DNA of 64,000 nt from Clostridiales bacterium (GTDB taxonomy: Bacteria; Bacillota; Clostridia; Christensenellales; Borkfalkiaceae), in assembly GCA_015069565.1 (NCBI GenBank), contig SVIJ01000002.1, positions 1 through 64,000 on the forward strand, written 5' to 3'. Below are positions 24,088 through 31,730 of this stretch, one piece after another. Under the pieces are notes generated by a model that did no database searches, had not been told where the DNA came from, and saw nothing but the letters and a program-made list of their open reading frames with translations. The position numbers and the translations under genes were made by a program. The stretch's first letter is position 1. The number at the start of each line of letters is the position of its first letter.

Positions 24088-24489
24088 ATGATTAAGCAAA
24101 TTGCAGTATTTTTGGAAAACAAAGAAGGCAAGGCAAGCGCTTGCTGTAAGCTTTTGAAGGAAGCAGGCGTCAACCTGTACGCAATCTCGATTGCGGATAC
24201 CACCGATTTTGGGATTTTGCGTTTGATTACGGCGGACAATGCTTTGGCTTTGTCCACCTTAAAGGGGGCGGGCTATATCGCGTCGGAAGTGGAGCTTGTC
24301 GGCATTGAAGTTCCCGATAAGGCAGGCGCGTTGGCGGACGTCTTGATTGCGCTTGGCGAAGCGCGCGTGAACGTGGAATATATGTATTCCTATGCGGAAG
24401 TGGACGGGCACGCAAAGATCGCGCTGAAAACCGCCGCGCCGCAAATGGCAATTTCCGTCTTGGAAGATTTGGGGGCGAAAATCCTGTAA
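24088..24489 (+). CDS. Tandem ACT-domain amino-acid sensor protein
   Basis: The 133-residue protein consists of two ACT domains (MIKQIAVFLENKEGKASACCKLL and VELVGIEVPDKAGALADVLIAL), which usually bind amino acids. Such proteins regularly accompany paaK/ior genes and may sense aromatic amino acids. ATG 24088 follows ATAAGGAG; the track start at 24070 lies before the ribosome site. The repeat block upstream separates it from paaK, so co-transcription is uncertain. Confidence 0.88.
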   Translation: MIKQIAVFLENKEGKASACCKLLKEAGVNLYAISIADTTDFGILRLITADNALALSTLKGAGYIASEVELVGIEVPDKAGALADVLIALGEARVNVEYMYSYAEVDGHAKIALKTAAPQMAISVLEDLGAKIL

Positions 24490-24525
24490 TACGCCAAAAA
24501 GTGGCATACAGGTACGAAATGAACG

Positions 24526-24557
24526 TAAAAAACACCGCTTTTTTGGCGGTGTTTTTT
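24526..24557 (+). terminator. Terminator after the ACT gene
   Basis: AACACCGC / GCGGTGTT stem with flanking A and T runs. Confidence 0.88.
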
Positions 24558-24567
24558 GTTGTCTTTT

Positions 24568-24600
24568 GAGATCCTTCCCCTCAAGGGGAAGGCAAGCAGG
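24568..24600. repeat. CCTTCCCC-AAGGGGAAGG dispersed hairpin
   Basis: AGATCCTTCCCCTCAAGGGG followed by AAGGCAAG. A close relative is at 42832-42866 (ACCTTCCCCTTAAAGGGGAA). Confidence 0.55.
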
Positions 24601-24609
24601 GCGTGTGCA

Positions 24610-24643
24610 TAAAATAACAGCCGACGGAAAATCCGTCGGCTGT
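24610..24643 (-). terminator. Terminator of the OB-fold lipoprotein gene
   Basis: Perfect 11-bp stem CAGCCGACGGA / TCCGTCGGCTG with an AAA loop, T-rich on the minus strand. Confidence 0.85.
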
Positions 24644-24662
24644 CGTTATTGATTACAATAGA

Positions 24663-27128
24663 TTAGTTTGCATCAAAGTTCGTAGTATTCAAAATCTTCG
24701 TGCCGTCTTCCAAGCAGATTGCTAAAACGCACGCTTTATAGCCTTTTGCGTTCCAGTTGCAAAGTGCGATTTCCAAAGTGACCACCTGATCCTTAGCGTA
24801 ATTGCTCAACCAAGAGTAAGCTGAAACACCGCTTGCATACAGAGTAATGGTAGAGTTTTCACCTTGCAACACAACAGTGTTTTGACCTACCGAAACTTTA
24901 CAAGATACGATGTAGCCGTTGGTGGTATAGTCAGCAGTGACGTCTACAGATGCAAGCGAATCAATCGTTGATTCGGTGAACTTTGCGGTGCTGTAAGCGT
25001 GGTTGCCGTAGTTGTTTTGTAAAACGACTGCATTGTAAATATCTGATTGACCGAAGTCGGTTTTTGTTTCACTAAACTTTCTATTTCTAGTACCCTTGAT
25101 AATGATTTCATGCCCAATTTCAATATTTGCAACCATTGCTGCTTCCTGCAATCTAACGGCAATCATGCTGCCGTCTTCGCCAAAGAGGTAGAAGCCAGAT
25201 TTTTGGTTTACAACAGAGGGACCAACAATCCCCTTTACGGTGATTTCGGTGCCGAGAGCGGTGGTAATAGCTTCAGCAACGGTAATAGACGGAATTTCAG
25301 CAGCCTTTTCGTAAGTGATTGCAAGCACCTTGGTTGCACTAACGCCGTTTAAGGTAGCTGTAATCGTCACGTTTGCCGTGCCGCTATCGCTGCCTGTGTG
25401 CATTTTCAAAACACCTTCTTCTTCCGCAAAGTAGATTACGTCGGTGTTGTCGGAAGCGTAGCTAAGTGCAACCCCTTCAAAGCCCAAAAGGTCGGAAGAA
25501 ACGCTGGGAAGCACTTCCAAAGCGGGATCGGCGGTGTATTTGCTTTCGAACTGGTCTGCGGCGTAGTAGTCAATCGCAAACTGCGGAGCGTTCGCCTTAT
25601 CGAAGGTGAAGCCTTCGTCCAGTACTTTGAGTACCTTGAAACGCCAGTTGCAGCCCGAAGACGTGCTCTTTGCATTGATAACGGAAAGGTAAACGGTGCA
25701 AATCTTGCCGTCGAACGGTTCCAACCAAGCAAGGTCGTTGCCGTTTGCTTGCGTGTAAACGTAGCTGCCCGTCACGTTGTCCAAATCGTCAACGTAGTAG
25801 TTGATGAAACCGTTGCCGACCAACTTCTTCACAACCGCAGTCACCTTGAATACGGTGGTGGTGATGTCCGTCGTGAAAGGCGTGTTCATAACTGCCTTAA
25901 CAGTGGTTTCTTCCACCCAAGAATAATTGGGCTCCGTGTTGCCCTTATCGTTAGCCCAAAGCCAAGCGTTGGTGAGCTGGTTGCAGCCCTTGTAGCCGTA
26001 CTTTTCAGCGCTCGACTGTTCGGTATCCAAGATCCACCAGTCTTTTTCCGCAAGGATGGTGACGGTGTTGCCTTCCGCAACGTTTGCCGCGATATCGCCG
26101 TCGAAGACGTAGATAGAGTTGGTGTCGTCCACGAGATAGAAGCCGTTGGGGATCATGCCGCTTGCATACGTGATTTGCGCAACCACGCCGTCGACCTTGA
26201 TCTTCGTTCCCTTTTCCGCAAGACGAGCGTCCTGTACGCTCATTTCTTGGTAATCCGCGTCGCTTAAAGTGACGTTTTCAAAAGCGATCAATCTTGCGTT
26301 TTGTACTTCCGCGCTACCCTTGTAGTTGTTCAAGGTACAAGAGAGCAATACGTCCGCGCCCTTCAAAGGCTTGGTTTCCATAGCGGCATAGCCGATGCTG
26401 CCGTCTTCGCTGTACATGCCATATACCGAGATGGAGCCCGTTTCGTCCGAGATCCACATTGCGCCGTATTGCGGCTTGGTGACGGTGTCTACGGTTGCGT
26501 GAATGTAATATCTTTCCGTCGTTGCGCCGTCGGAAACTGCCGCGATCGCAAGCGCCTGTTCGATGGTGATAACTTGATAGCCTTCTGCAATCCCCGTACC
26601 CGCCGAAGGAGTCACGTCGATAGAAGGCGCAAGCTTGCCGTCTTCATACGCGAGAAGCGTAGGCTTATCAAACTCTACCGTTCCCTTGTAGTTCTTGATT
26701 GTACCTTGTACGGCGACGATATCGCCAATGCCGATTTTTGCGGTGTCCGCGCCCTTCAAATAGAAGCAATAGATGGGAGAATCTTCGTACCCTTCCACAG
26801 CGATGGTCACGCAGATATCTTCTTCGCCCGTATAGCCTTCGGACGAGATGATTTGACCCTTCAAGGTGTGCGTGCCTTCCAAGGTTGTACCCGTATCCAA
26901 AGCGAATGCCGCAGGGATAACGACGGACGCGTCACTAAACTCGATACCGTCGAATACGGACGGCGCGGGCGGCGTGTCGGGCGTGCTGTCGTCGGGCGTG
27001 CTATCGGGAGTGGAATCCGAGATAGTGCTGTCGGGAGTGGAACTGTCAGGGGTCTTATCACAAGCCGCAACGCCGCCGATTACGGACAGCGCAAGCAAGG
27101 ACAAGAGAAGCGCTTTGAGTTTCTTCAT
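24663..27128 (-). CDS. Multi-OB-fold surface lipoprotein
   Basis: A secreted lipoprotein of 821 residues. The signal peptide ends in the lipobox VAAC (Cys about 23), followed by a Ser/Thr/Asp-Pro stalk (STPDSTPDDSTPD). The mature part repeats an OB-fold-like unit of about 100 residues at least four times; the clearest are LKGQIISSEGY...GDIVAVQGTIKNYKG, YIHATVDTVTKPQYGAMWISDETGSISVYG, KVDGVVAQITY...GFYLVDDTNSIYVFDG and VKGIVGPSVVNQKSGFYLFGEDGSMIAVR. This resembles the YhcR/DUF5689-type OB folds of secreted nucleases, but no nuclease domain is seen. ATG 27128 has AAGGAAGGAAAG upstream; the track start at 27185 overlaps the promoter. Its first OB unit also occurs in the protease lipoprotein at 53653. 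Confidence 0.75.
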   Translation of the reverse strand: MKKLKALLLSLLALSVIGGVAACDKTPDSSTPDSTISDSTPDSTPDDSTPDTPPAPSVFDGIEFSDASVVIPAAFALDTGTTLEGTHTLKGQIISSEGYTGEEDICVTIAVEGYEDSPIYCFYLKGADTAKIGIGDIVAVQGTIKNYKGTVEFDKPTLLAYEDGKLAPSIDVTPSAGTGIAEGYQVITIEQALAIAAVSDGATTERYYIHATVDTVTKPQYGAMWISDETGSISVYGMYSEDGSIGYAAMETKPLKGADVLLSCTLNNYKGSAEVQNARLIAFENVTLSDADYQEMSVQDARLAEKGTKIKVDGVVAQITYASGMIPNGFYLVDDTNSIYVFDGDIAANVAEGNTVTILAEKDWWILDTEQSSAEKYGYKGCNQLTNAWLWANDKGNTEPNYSWVEETTVKAVMNTPFTTDITTTVFKVTAVVKKLVGNGFINYYVDDLDNVTGSYVYTQANGNDLAWLEPFDGKICTVYLSVINAKSTSSGCNWRFKVLKVLDEGFTFDKANAPQFAIDYYAADQFESKYTADPALEVLPSVSSDLLGFEGVALSYASDNTDVIYFAEEEGVLKMHTGSDSGTANVTITATLNGVSATKVLAITYEKAAEIPSITVAEAITTALGTEITVKGIVGPSVVNQKSGFYLFGEDGSMIAVRLQEAAMVANIEIGHEIIIKGTRNRKFSETKTDFGQSDIYNAVVLQNNYGNHAYSTAKFTESTIDSLASVDVTADYTTNGYIVSCKVSVGQNTVVLQGENSTITLYASGVSAYSWLSNYAKDQVVTLEIALCNWNAKGYKACVLAICLEDGTKILNTTNFDAN

Positions 27129-27188
27129 GTTCTTTCCTTCCTTTGGTAATTTTTTAGGGGGCAACCAACCGTCGCTGGCTACCATTTT

Positions 27189-27217
27189 ATTATAGTATAT
27201 TTTGACGAAAAAGTAAA
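27189..27217 (-). promoter_or_regulatory. Promoter of the OB-fold lipoprotein gene
   Basis: Minus strand TTTACT, 17 bp, TATAAT; leader about 55 nt. Confidence 0.6.
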
Positions 27218-27268
27218 ATGAATAGCGTAATATTTTTTTATGATTTTGCGTGCGCGTGAGAAGCGGCT

Positions 27269-27302
27269 AAAAAACAACCGACGGATTTTTTTCCGTCGGT
27301 TG
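27269..27302 (-). terminator. Terminator of the nucleotidase-kinase gene
   Basis: CAACCGACGG / CCGTCGGTTG stem, with TTTTTT downstream on the minus strand. Confidence 0.85.
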
Positions 27303-27313
27303 CAAAAACGCCG

Positions 27314-28429
27314 TTATTTAAGTTTCAAGATTTCTATGAGCTTGTTATACGCTTCGTCGTAGTAGTTAAAATTGATCACGTAATCGCAAAGGGAGCGGTT
27401 TCTCTCGCAAAAATCCAAGCCCATAATACGGTTTGCCTTGTCTTTAATGGACGAGTTTTTCTTCAAAATCGTTTCGATAATCGCCTTCTTTTGGCGGCTG
27501 ACGTAGATGGTCGTCACGTTGTTGAAGTGGGTCTTCAAGGACATCGCGCCGCAAATATCCATGGTCGTGATTACGTGCTTTCCGCTTTGCAAAATCTTCT
27601 CTACGTCCGATTTCACCGAGCCGTACCCATGTCCTGCGTACATCGTGGACTGGAACATTTCCCCGCTTTCCACCATTTCGCGGAACTTCTCTACGGAAAC
27701 GTAGTGATACCATTCGTTGTCTTCGGTGGCGGTGGGGTCTTTCGTCGTGTAGCTGATCGGCTTTTCAAACTGCGGATAGTTATTGAGAATCCGCGTTGCC
27801 AGCTTGGATTTACCGCAGCCCGACGGCCCGACCAAAACCACGATGCTCGGCTCGCTTAAAATGGGTGCGACGTCCTGCTTTGCGTAGCTTTGCGCGATTA
27901 CGTCAACCACCTTTAAGAACTCGTCGTAGGTATTGACGGCAAGCATCCCCGTCGATTCCTGATTCCACGGCCGACGCATCAAGATGGGGTACTGCGCGTT
28001 GGAGTTTAAGACGTTATGAAGCGCGTCGTCGAACAAAATATCCGTTGTGATCTTATCCTTGCGCGCGCCCATATAGATATGGTCGGCAGGGATCTGGGGA
28101 AATTCTTCGCGAATACGCTTTGCGCGGATGCCCATAAACTCGGGGGGGACGGCGGTGGAAATGAAAATTTCCGCCTTTTTAGAGAGCTTGCTGACAAACT
28201 CCTTTGCCCCTTCCAAAACGGGCATGGTTTCGTAGAATTCCGCTTTGCCGAAAAACTCGTGGACGATATCCACGCGCGTGCCAAGCTTCCCCCAGCCGCT
28301 TGCTTCGTAAATGGTGATGGGGGGATCGTAGTTGTATTTTTGGTTTGCGAGCTCAATGGCGTACTCGGTACAGGACATGAGCAGGTCGTCGACGTCGAGC
28401 GCGACGGAAAGTCTAAAATTTCTATTCAT
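27314..28429 (-). CDS. 5'-nucleotidase (NT5C-like HAD) fused to guanylate kinase-like domain
   Basis: The 371-residue protein has two parts. Residues 1-190 resemble 5'(3')-deoxyribonucleotidases of the HAD superfamily (ALDVDDLLMS near residue 10, FISTAVPP, DILFDDALHNV). Residues 195-371 resemble guanylate kinase (P-loop GPSGCGKSKLA at 201, ISYTTKDP, FREMVESGEMFQSTMYAGHGYGS and the late VIETILKKNS). One chain could both dephosphorylate and phosphorylate nucleotides, or one half may be a sensor. The track's 73 extra N-terminal residues are translated from a family 2 repeat. ATG 28429 has AAGGAGAAATT upstream. Domain calls are firm; the combined role is unknown. Confidence 0.82.
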   Translation of the reverse strand: MNRNFRLSVALDVDDLLMSCTEYAIELANQKYNYDPPITIYEASGWGKLGTRVDIVHEFFGKAEFYETMPVLEGAKEFVSKLSKKAEIFISTAVPPEFMGIRAKRIREEFPQIPADHIYMGARKDKITTDILFDDALHNVLNSNAQYPILMRRPWNQESTGMLAVNTYDEFLKVVDVIAQSYAKQDVAPILSEPSIVVLVGPSGCGKSKLATRILNNYPQFEKPISYTTKDPTATEDNEWYHYVSVEKFREMVESGEMFQSTMYAGHGYGSVKSDVEKILQSGKHVITTMDICGAMSLKTHFNNVTTIYVSRQKKAIIETILKKNSSIKDKANRIMGLDFCERNRSLCDYVINFNYYDEAYNKLIEILKLK

Positions 28430-28451
28430 AATTTCTCCTTTTTGCCTACAA

Positions 28452-28565
28452 AATGCGGCGCAATACTTCGTCGCGCTTGCGTTTTCCCTTGCTCGTGTAC
28501 GTCTTGTACACTCCCGTCGGGGAAGCCGCGCGCTTCTTGTCTTGCTTGCATTTTCCAACGGCAAA
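28452..28565. repeat. Family 2 repeat, copy near the nucleotidase-kinase gene
   Basis: Starts AATGCGGCGCAATACTTCGT, contains the hairpin GTGTAC-GTCTT-GTACAC and ends CTTGTCTTGCTTGCATTTTC. It closely matches the copy at 50644-50786. The 345-bp gap otherwise holds only the promoter and leader of the next gene. Confidence 0.88.
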
Positions 28566-28677
28566 ATATCTAAAACACGGTGCTGATTTTCTCCGCGTGT
28601 CAATCTATTTTGTTTTTTTATTATACCGCATAATACGTAAAAAATCAATACTTTTTGAAAAATTTTTGCATTTGGGG

Positions 28678-28706
28678 TTGATTTCTTGAAAAATGTATGT
28701 TATAAT
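28678..28706 (+). promoter_or_regulatory. Promoter of the flavoprotein gene
   Basis: TTGATT, 17 bp, TATAAT. Confidence 0.7.
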
Positions 28707-28734
28707 AACTTGGACTTCGGGATAAATATTATCT

Positions 28735-28761
28735 GCGTTCCAACCAAGGAACGCTATTTTT
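28735..28761 (+). terminator. Hairpin with U-run in the leader of the flavoprotein gene (possible attenuator)
   Basis: GCGTTCC-AACCAA-GGAACGC followed by TATTTTTA, between the promoter and the GGGGG ribosome site. It has the form of an intrinsic terminator placed inside a leader. Confidence 0.45.
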
Positions 28762-28774
28762 ATGGGGGTAAAGT

Positions 28775-30151
28775 ATGGATAAGCAATACGACGTAATCAT
28801 CATCGGCGCGGGCCCTGGGGGGATTTTTTCCGCGTACGAGCTGATGAAAAAAGCACCTTCTTTGAAGGTGGCGGTCTTTGAAACGGGGAACGAGCTGAAA
28901 AAACGCCGTTGTCCCATCGACGGTGACAAGGTCAAGAGCTGTATCGGCTGCAAGAGCTGTTCGATTATGAGCGGCTTTGGCGGCGCGGGCGCGTTCTCGG
29001 ACGGTAAGTACAACATCACCAACGATTTCGGCGGCACGCTCTATGAGTATATCGGCAAGAAAAAGGCGCTTGAACTCATGGGCTACGTCGACGATATCAA
29101 TATGCGCTACGGCGGCGAAGGCACGAAGATGTACACGACGGCAGGCAGCAAGTTCAAGAAAATCTGCATGCAAAACGGCTTACACCTTTTGGATGCGTCG
29201 GTACGCCACTTGGGTACGGACAAGAACTATATCGTACTCGAAAATATGTATGCCGAGCTTAAAAAGCACGTAGATTTCTTCTTCAACACCCCCGTTCTTT
29301 CGTTGGACGCGCAAGACGGCGGCTATAAAATCACGACGAAGAAAGGGGAGTTTGTTTGCGAAAAGTGTATCGTATCCGTAGGCCGTAGCGGCAGTAAATG
29401 GATGGAGCAGGTATGCAAGCATTTGGAAATTCCCACAAAATCCAACCGTGTGGACATCGGTGTGAGAGTGGAAATTCCTGCGGAAATTTTCTCTCATTTG
29501 ACGGACGACCTATACGAAAGCAAGATTGTCTATCGCACCCAGCAATATGGGGATAGAGTGCGTACCTTCTGTATGAACCCGAAGGGTGCGGTGGTCAGCG
29601 AAAACACAAACGGAATCATCACCGTCAACGGTCACAGCTACGAAGACCCTGCCAAGCAGACGGGCAACACGAACTTTGCTTTGCTCGTTTCCAAGCATTT
29701 TTCCGAGCCGTTCAAGGATTCCAACGGCTACGGCGAGAGCATCGCAAGGCTGAGCAATATGCTCGGCGGCGGCGTAATCGTACAGCGCTTTGGGGATTTG
29801 ATTCGCGGCAAGAGAAGTACCCCTTCGCGTATCGAAGAATCTTTCACCGTTCCCACCCTTTCGGCAACGCCAGGGGATTTGAGCTTGGTTTTGCCCAAGC
29901 GCATCTTGGACGGCATCATCGAGATGATTTACGCGCTCGATAAGATTGCGCCCGGTACGGCGAACGACGACACCCTTTTGTACGGCGTGGAAGTCAAGTT
30001 CTATAACATGGAAGTGGAAGTCAACGAGCGTTTGGAAAGCCGCTACGAAGGCTTGTACATCATCGGTGACGGCAGTGGTATCACCCATTCCCTTTCGCAC
30101 GCGTCGGCAAGCGGCGTTTTGGTGGCAAGAGAGATTGCGGAAAACGTGTAA
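28775..30151 (+). CDS. FAD-dependent oxidoreductase (COG2509-like)
   Basis: The 458-residue flavoprotein has the N-terminal dinucleotide motif VIIIGAGPGGIFSAYEL, an unusual cysteine-rich segment after it (KRRCPIDGDKVKSCIGCKSC), FGGAGAFSDGKYN, the second nucleotide segment CIVSVGRSGSKW and the C-terminal FAD motif YIIGDGSGITHSLSHASASG. It belongs to the uncharacterised NAD(P)/FAD-dependent dehydrogenases found in many anaerobes. The CxxCxxC group could bind a metal or act in redox. The substrate is unknown. The leader hairpin at 28735 may control it. Confidence 0.88.
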   Translation: MDKQYDVIIIGAGPGGIFSAYELMKKAPSLKVAVFETGNELKKRRCPIDGDKVKSCIGCKSCSIMSGFGGAGAFSDGKYNITNDFGGTLYEYIGKKKALELMGYVDDINMRYGGEGTKMYTTAGSKFKKICMQNGLHLLDASVRHLGTDKNYIVLENMYAELKKHVDFFFNTPVLSLDAQDGGYKITTKKGEFVCEKCIVSVGRSGSKWMEQVCKHLEIPTKSNRVDIGVRVEIPAEIFSHLTDDLYESKIVYRTQQYGDRVRTFCMNPKGAVVSENTNGIITVNGHSYEDPAKQTGNTNFALLVSKHFSEPFKDSNGYGESIARLSNMLGGGVIVQRFGDLIRGKRSTPSRIEESFTVPTLSATPGDLSLVLPKRILDGIIEMIYALDKIAPGTANDDTLLYGVEVKFYNMEVEVNERLESRYEGLYIIGDGSGITHSLSHASASGVLVAREIAENV

Positions 30152-30154
30152 AAA

Positions 30155-30218
30155 GAGTGAATGGAACGCTGTGCGTTTGCAAAACGCAATTCACGATTGC
30201 CGTAGGCAATCAATTCAC
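30155..30218. repeat. Family 1 hairpin-array repeat, copy B (short)
   Basis: AGTGAATGGAACGC, then GCGTTT-GC-AAAACGC, AATTCAC, GATTGCC-GTA-GGCAATC and ATTCAC. It consists of the two ends of the element with the middle missing. Confidence 0.85.
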
Positions 30219-30225
30219 ATATAAA

Positions 30226-30258
30226 AAAGGAAGGTCCAAAGACCTTCCTTTTTTGTTT
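30226..30258. terminator. Bidirectional terminator, flavoprotein / YwaF-like gene
   Basis: AAAAAAGGAAGGTC / GACCTTCCTTTTTT stem with a CAAA loop. A near-identical copy is at 31686-31718. Confidence 0.9.
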
Positions 30259-30267
30259 TACTTTCGC

Positions 30268-31329
30268 TTATTGTCTGATGGTGAACTGATAAATCTTTTC
30301 CATCAAGCCGTCGGGAATTTCATCCCGCAGGCTGCCGAGCTTGACGAAGATTTGACGGAAGAACAGCTTGTTCTCACCGCCGATTTCGTATTCGGGGAGC
30401 TGAACGTCTAAATCCTTAGAGAGTAGCTGCAAGAACTGTTCTTTTTCTTGCTCGGAAAGAGTGGAAAGAAAGGCGTCTTCTTTGCCTTCGTCTTTCGTTG
30501 CGTTGTCTTCCGCTTCTGCGACGGCAACCGCCGCTACGGGCGTGCAGGTAGGCGCATCTTCCGCCTTTGCCGTTCTTTTCTTCTTGCCTGCAATCAAGCC
30601 GTAAATCGCGTAGAAGGCGAGTATATAGACGAAGAACAAGCCTACGACGATCAAGGGATAGAACACGGGATGACCGTTTACGAGATTGAAGAAAATGTCG
30701 TAAGGCGTGCCGTCGCCGCGCATCAGGAACATATAGTTATAATCCAGCGTGACGTTTGCAACGTACGCCAAGACGCAAAAGCTCGTCAAAATGCCCAAGC
30801 AAATAAGAATATTTCCCTTCTTCATGCTTGCCATACCCGAGAAAAGAATGTACAGGGATGCAAAGCCCGAGATGGAGTGGGTGATGCCCGAAACGATATT
30901 CGGCCACGAAAGAACGGGATAAGCGCTGTAATTTTGCGCCGCGCCGTAAGTTCCCATCACCGCGCCCAAAATCCCGAAAATGAGCACGAAATCTAAGGAT
31001 GCGTTTTTCAGCTTTCCTTTGGAGAATGCCGCAAGGGGAATGGCAATCAGTTGGATACTGCACAGGAACAAGGGGAGCATTCTACGCAAGGGCTCAATCG
31101 AGCCTTCCAAGCTGCATCCGATGATGATTTTTGCCAGCTCAAAGCCGTCGATGAGAATCGCCGCCCAAATCATCACGCGGTTTTTTGCCTTGTATTCTTG
31201 GTTTTTGTACCGTTTTCCAAGGAAGATTGCAGCCAAAACCATAATCACCATCAGGGTGGTGACAAACGTCAAATGTTGCCAGGAGTACGCGCCCTGCGCT
31301 TCGCCTGAGCCGCTTAAAAACTCTTTCAT
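30268..31329 (-). CDS. YwaF-like multi-pass membrane protein with conserved C-terminal tail domain
   Basis: The 353-residue protein starts YSWQHLTFVTTLMVIMV and has about seven hydrophobic segments over residues 15-255, including WPNIVSGITHSISGFASLYILF, like the TIGR02206/YwaF membrane family of unknown function. After a charged linker comes a tail of about 80 residues (FLSTLSEQEKEQFLQLL ... PEYEIGGENKLFFRQIFV ... IPDGLMEKIYQFTIRQ), which is also the end of the neighbouring membrane protein. ATG 31329 is chosen; the track's extra residues cover promoter and repeat. The tail probably faces the cytoplasm. Confidence 0.75.
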   Translation of the reverse strand: MKEFLSGSGEAQGAYSWQHLTFVTTLMVIMVLAAIFLGKRYKNQEYKAKNRVMIWAAILIDGFELAKIIIGCSLEGSIEPLRRMLPLFLCSIQLIAIPLAAFSKGKLKNASLDFVLIFGILGAVMGTYGAAQNYSAYPVLSWPNIVSGITHSISGFASLYILFSGMASMKKGNILICLGILTSFCVLAYVANVTLDYNYMFLMRGDGTPYDIFFNLVNGHPVFYPLIVVGLFFVYILAFYAIYGLIAGKKKRTAKAEDAPTCTPVAAVAVAEAEDNATKDEGKEDAFLSTLSEQEKEQFLQLLSKDLDVQLPEYEIGGENKLFFRQIFVKLGSLRDEIPDGLMEKIYQFTIRQ

Positions 31330-31369
31330 AACCAACCGCCTTTGTCGAAAATTGTCGAACCTTATTCCC

Positions 31370-31398
31370 ATTGTAGCAAATCCCCACGGCTTTGTCAA
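31370..31398 (-). promoter_or_regulatory. Promoter of the YwaF-like gene
   Basis: Minus strand TTGACA, 17 bp, TACAAT; leader about 34 nt. Confidence 0.8.
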
Positions 31399-31461
31399 GA
31401 GATAGGCATAACGTAGATGAGTGATTTCTCTTTCCGCAATACGAAAAGTCCGCGCCGCACC

Positions 31462-31485
31462 GTAGGGCGGGGGCTTGCTCCCGCC
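31462..31485 (+). repeat. GTAG-headed REP-like hairpin
   Basis: GTAG then GGCGGG-GGCTTGCT-CCCGCC. It is followed by a segment (AGTTGTCCTTACGGACAAGC and on to about 31545) that also occurs at 5665-5720. Confidence 0.7.
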
Positions 31486-31540
31486 GTGAACGATAGTTGT
31501 CCTTACGGACAAGCGCGATTACGCTTATGGCGTAGCGATA

Positions 31541-31682
31541 TGTTTGCTGTTGGCAAACGTTGTGGGGGAATTTATAATAATTCCATAACGCAAGGCAACG
31601 CCTTGCAATGCACGACGGCACAGCCGTCAATTCACGCGTTTGTAAAACGCAATTCACGATTGCCTACGGCAATCCATTCACA
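31541..31682. repeat. Family 1 hairpin-array repeat, copy C
   Basis: Contains GTTTGC-TGTT-GGCAAAC, a central GGAATT-TATAAT-AATTCC, GCAAGGC-AAC-GCCTTGC, GACGGC-ACA-GCCGTC, GCGTTT-GTA-AAACGC and GATTGCC-TAC-GGCAATC, the last ones separated by AATTCAC (once ATGCAC). With the REP and the YwaF promoter it fills the 400-bp gap. Confidence 0.9.
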
Positions 31683-31685
31683 TAT

Positions 31686-31718
31686 AAAAAAGGAAGGTCC
31701 GAAGACCTTCCTTTTTTG
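31686..31718. terminator. Terminator of the second tail-domain membrane protein gene
   Basis: Same AAAAAAGGAAGGTC / GACCTTCCTTTTTT hairpin as at 30226, with a CGAA loop instead. Confidence 0.88.
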
Positions 31719-31730
31719 TTTTACTTTCGC

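Noticed and set aside
28430-28648. 73-residue N-terminal extension of the nucleotidase-kinase ORF
   Set aside because: It reads through a family 2 repeat; ATG 28429 has a clear AAGGAGA site.
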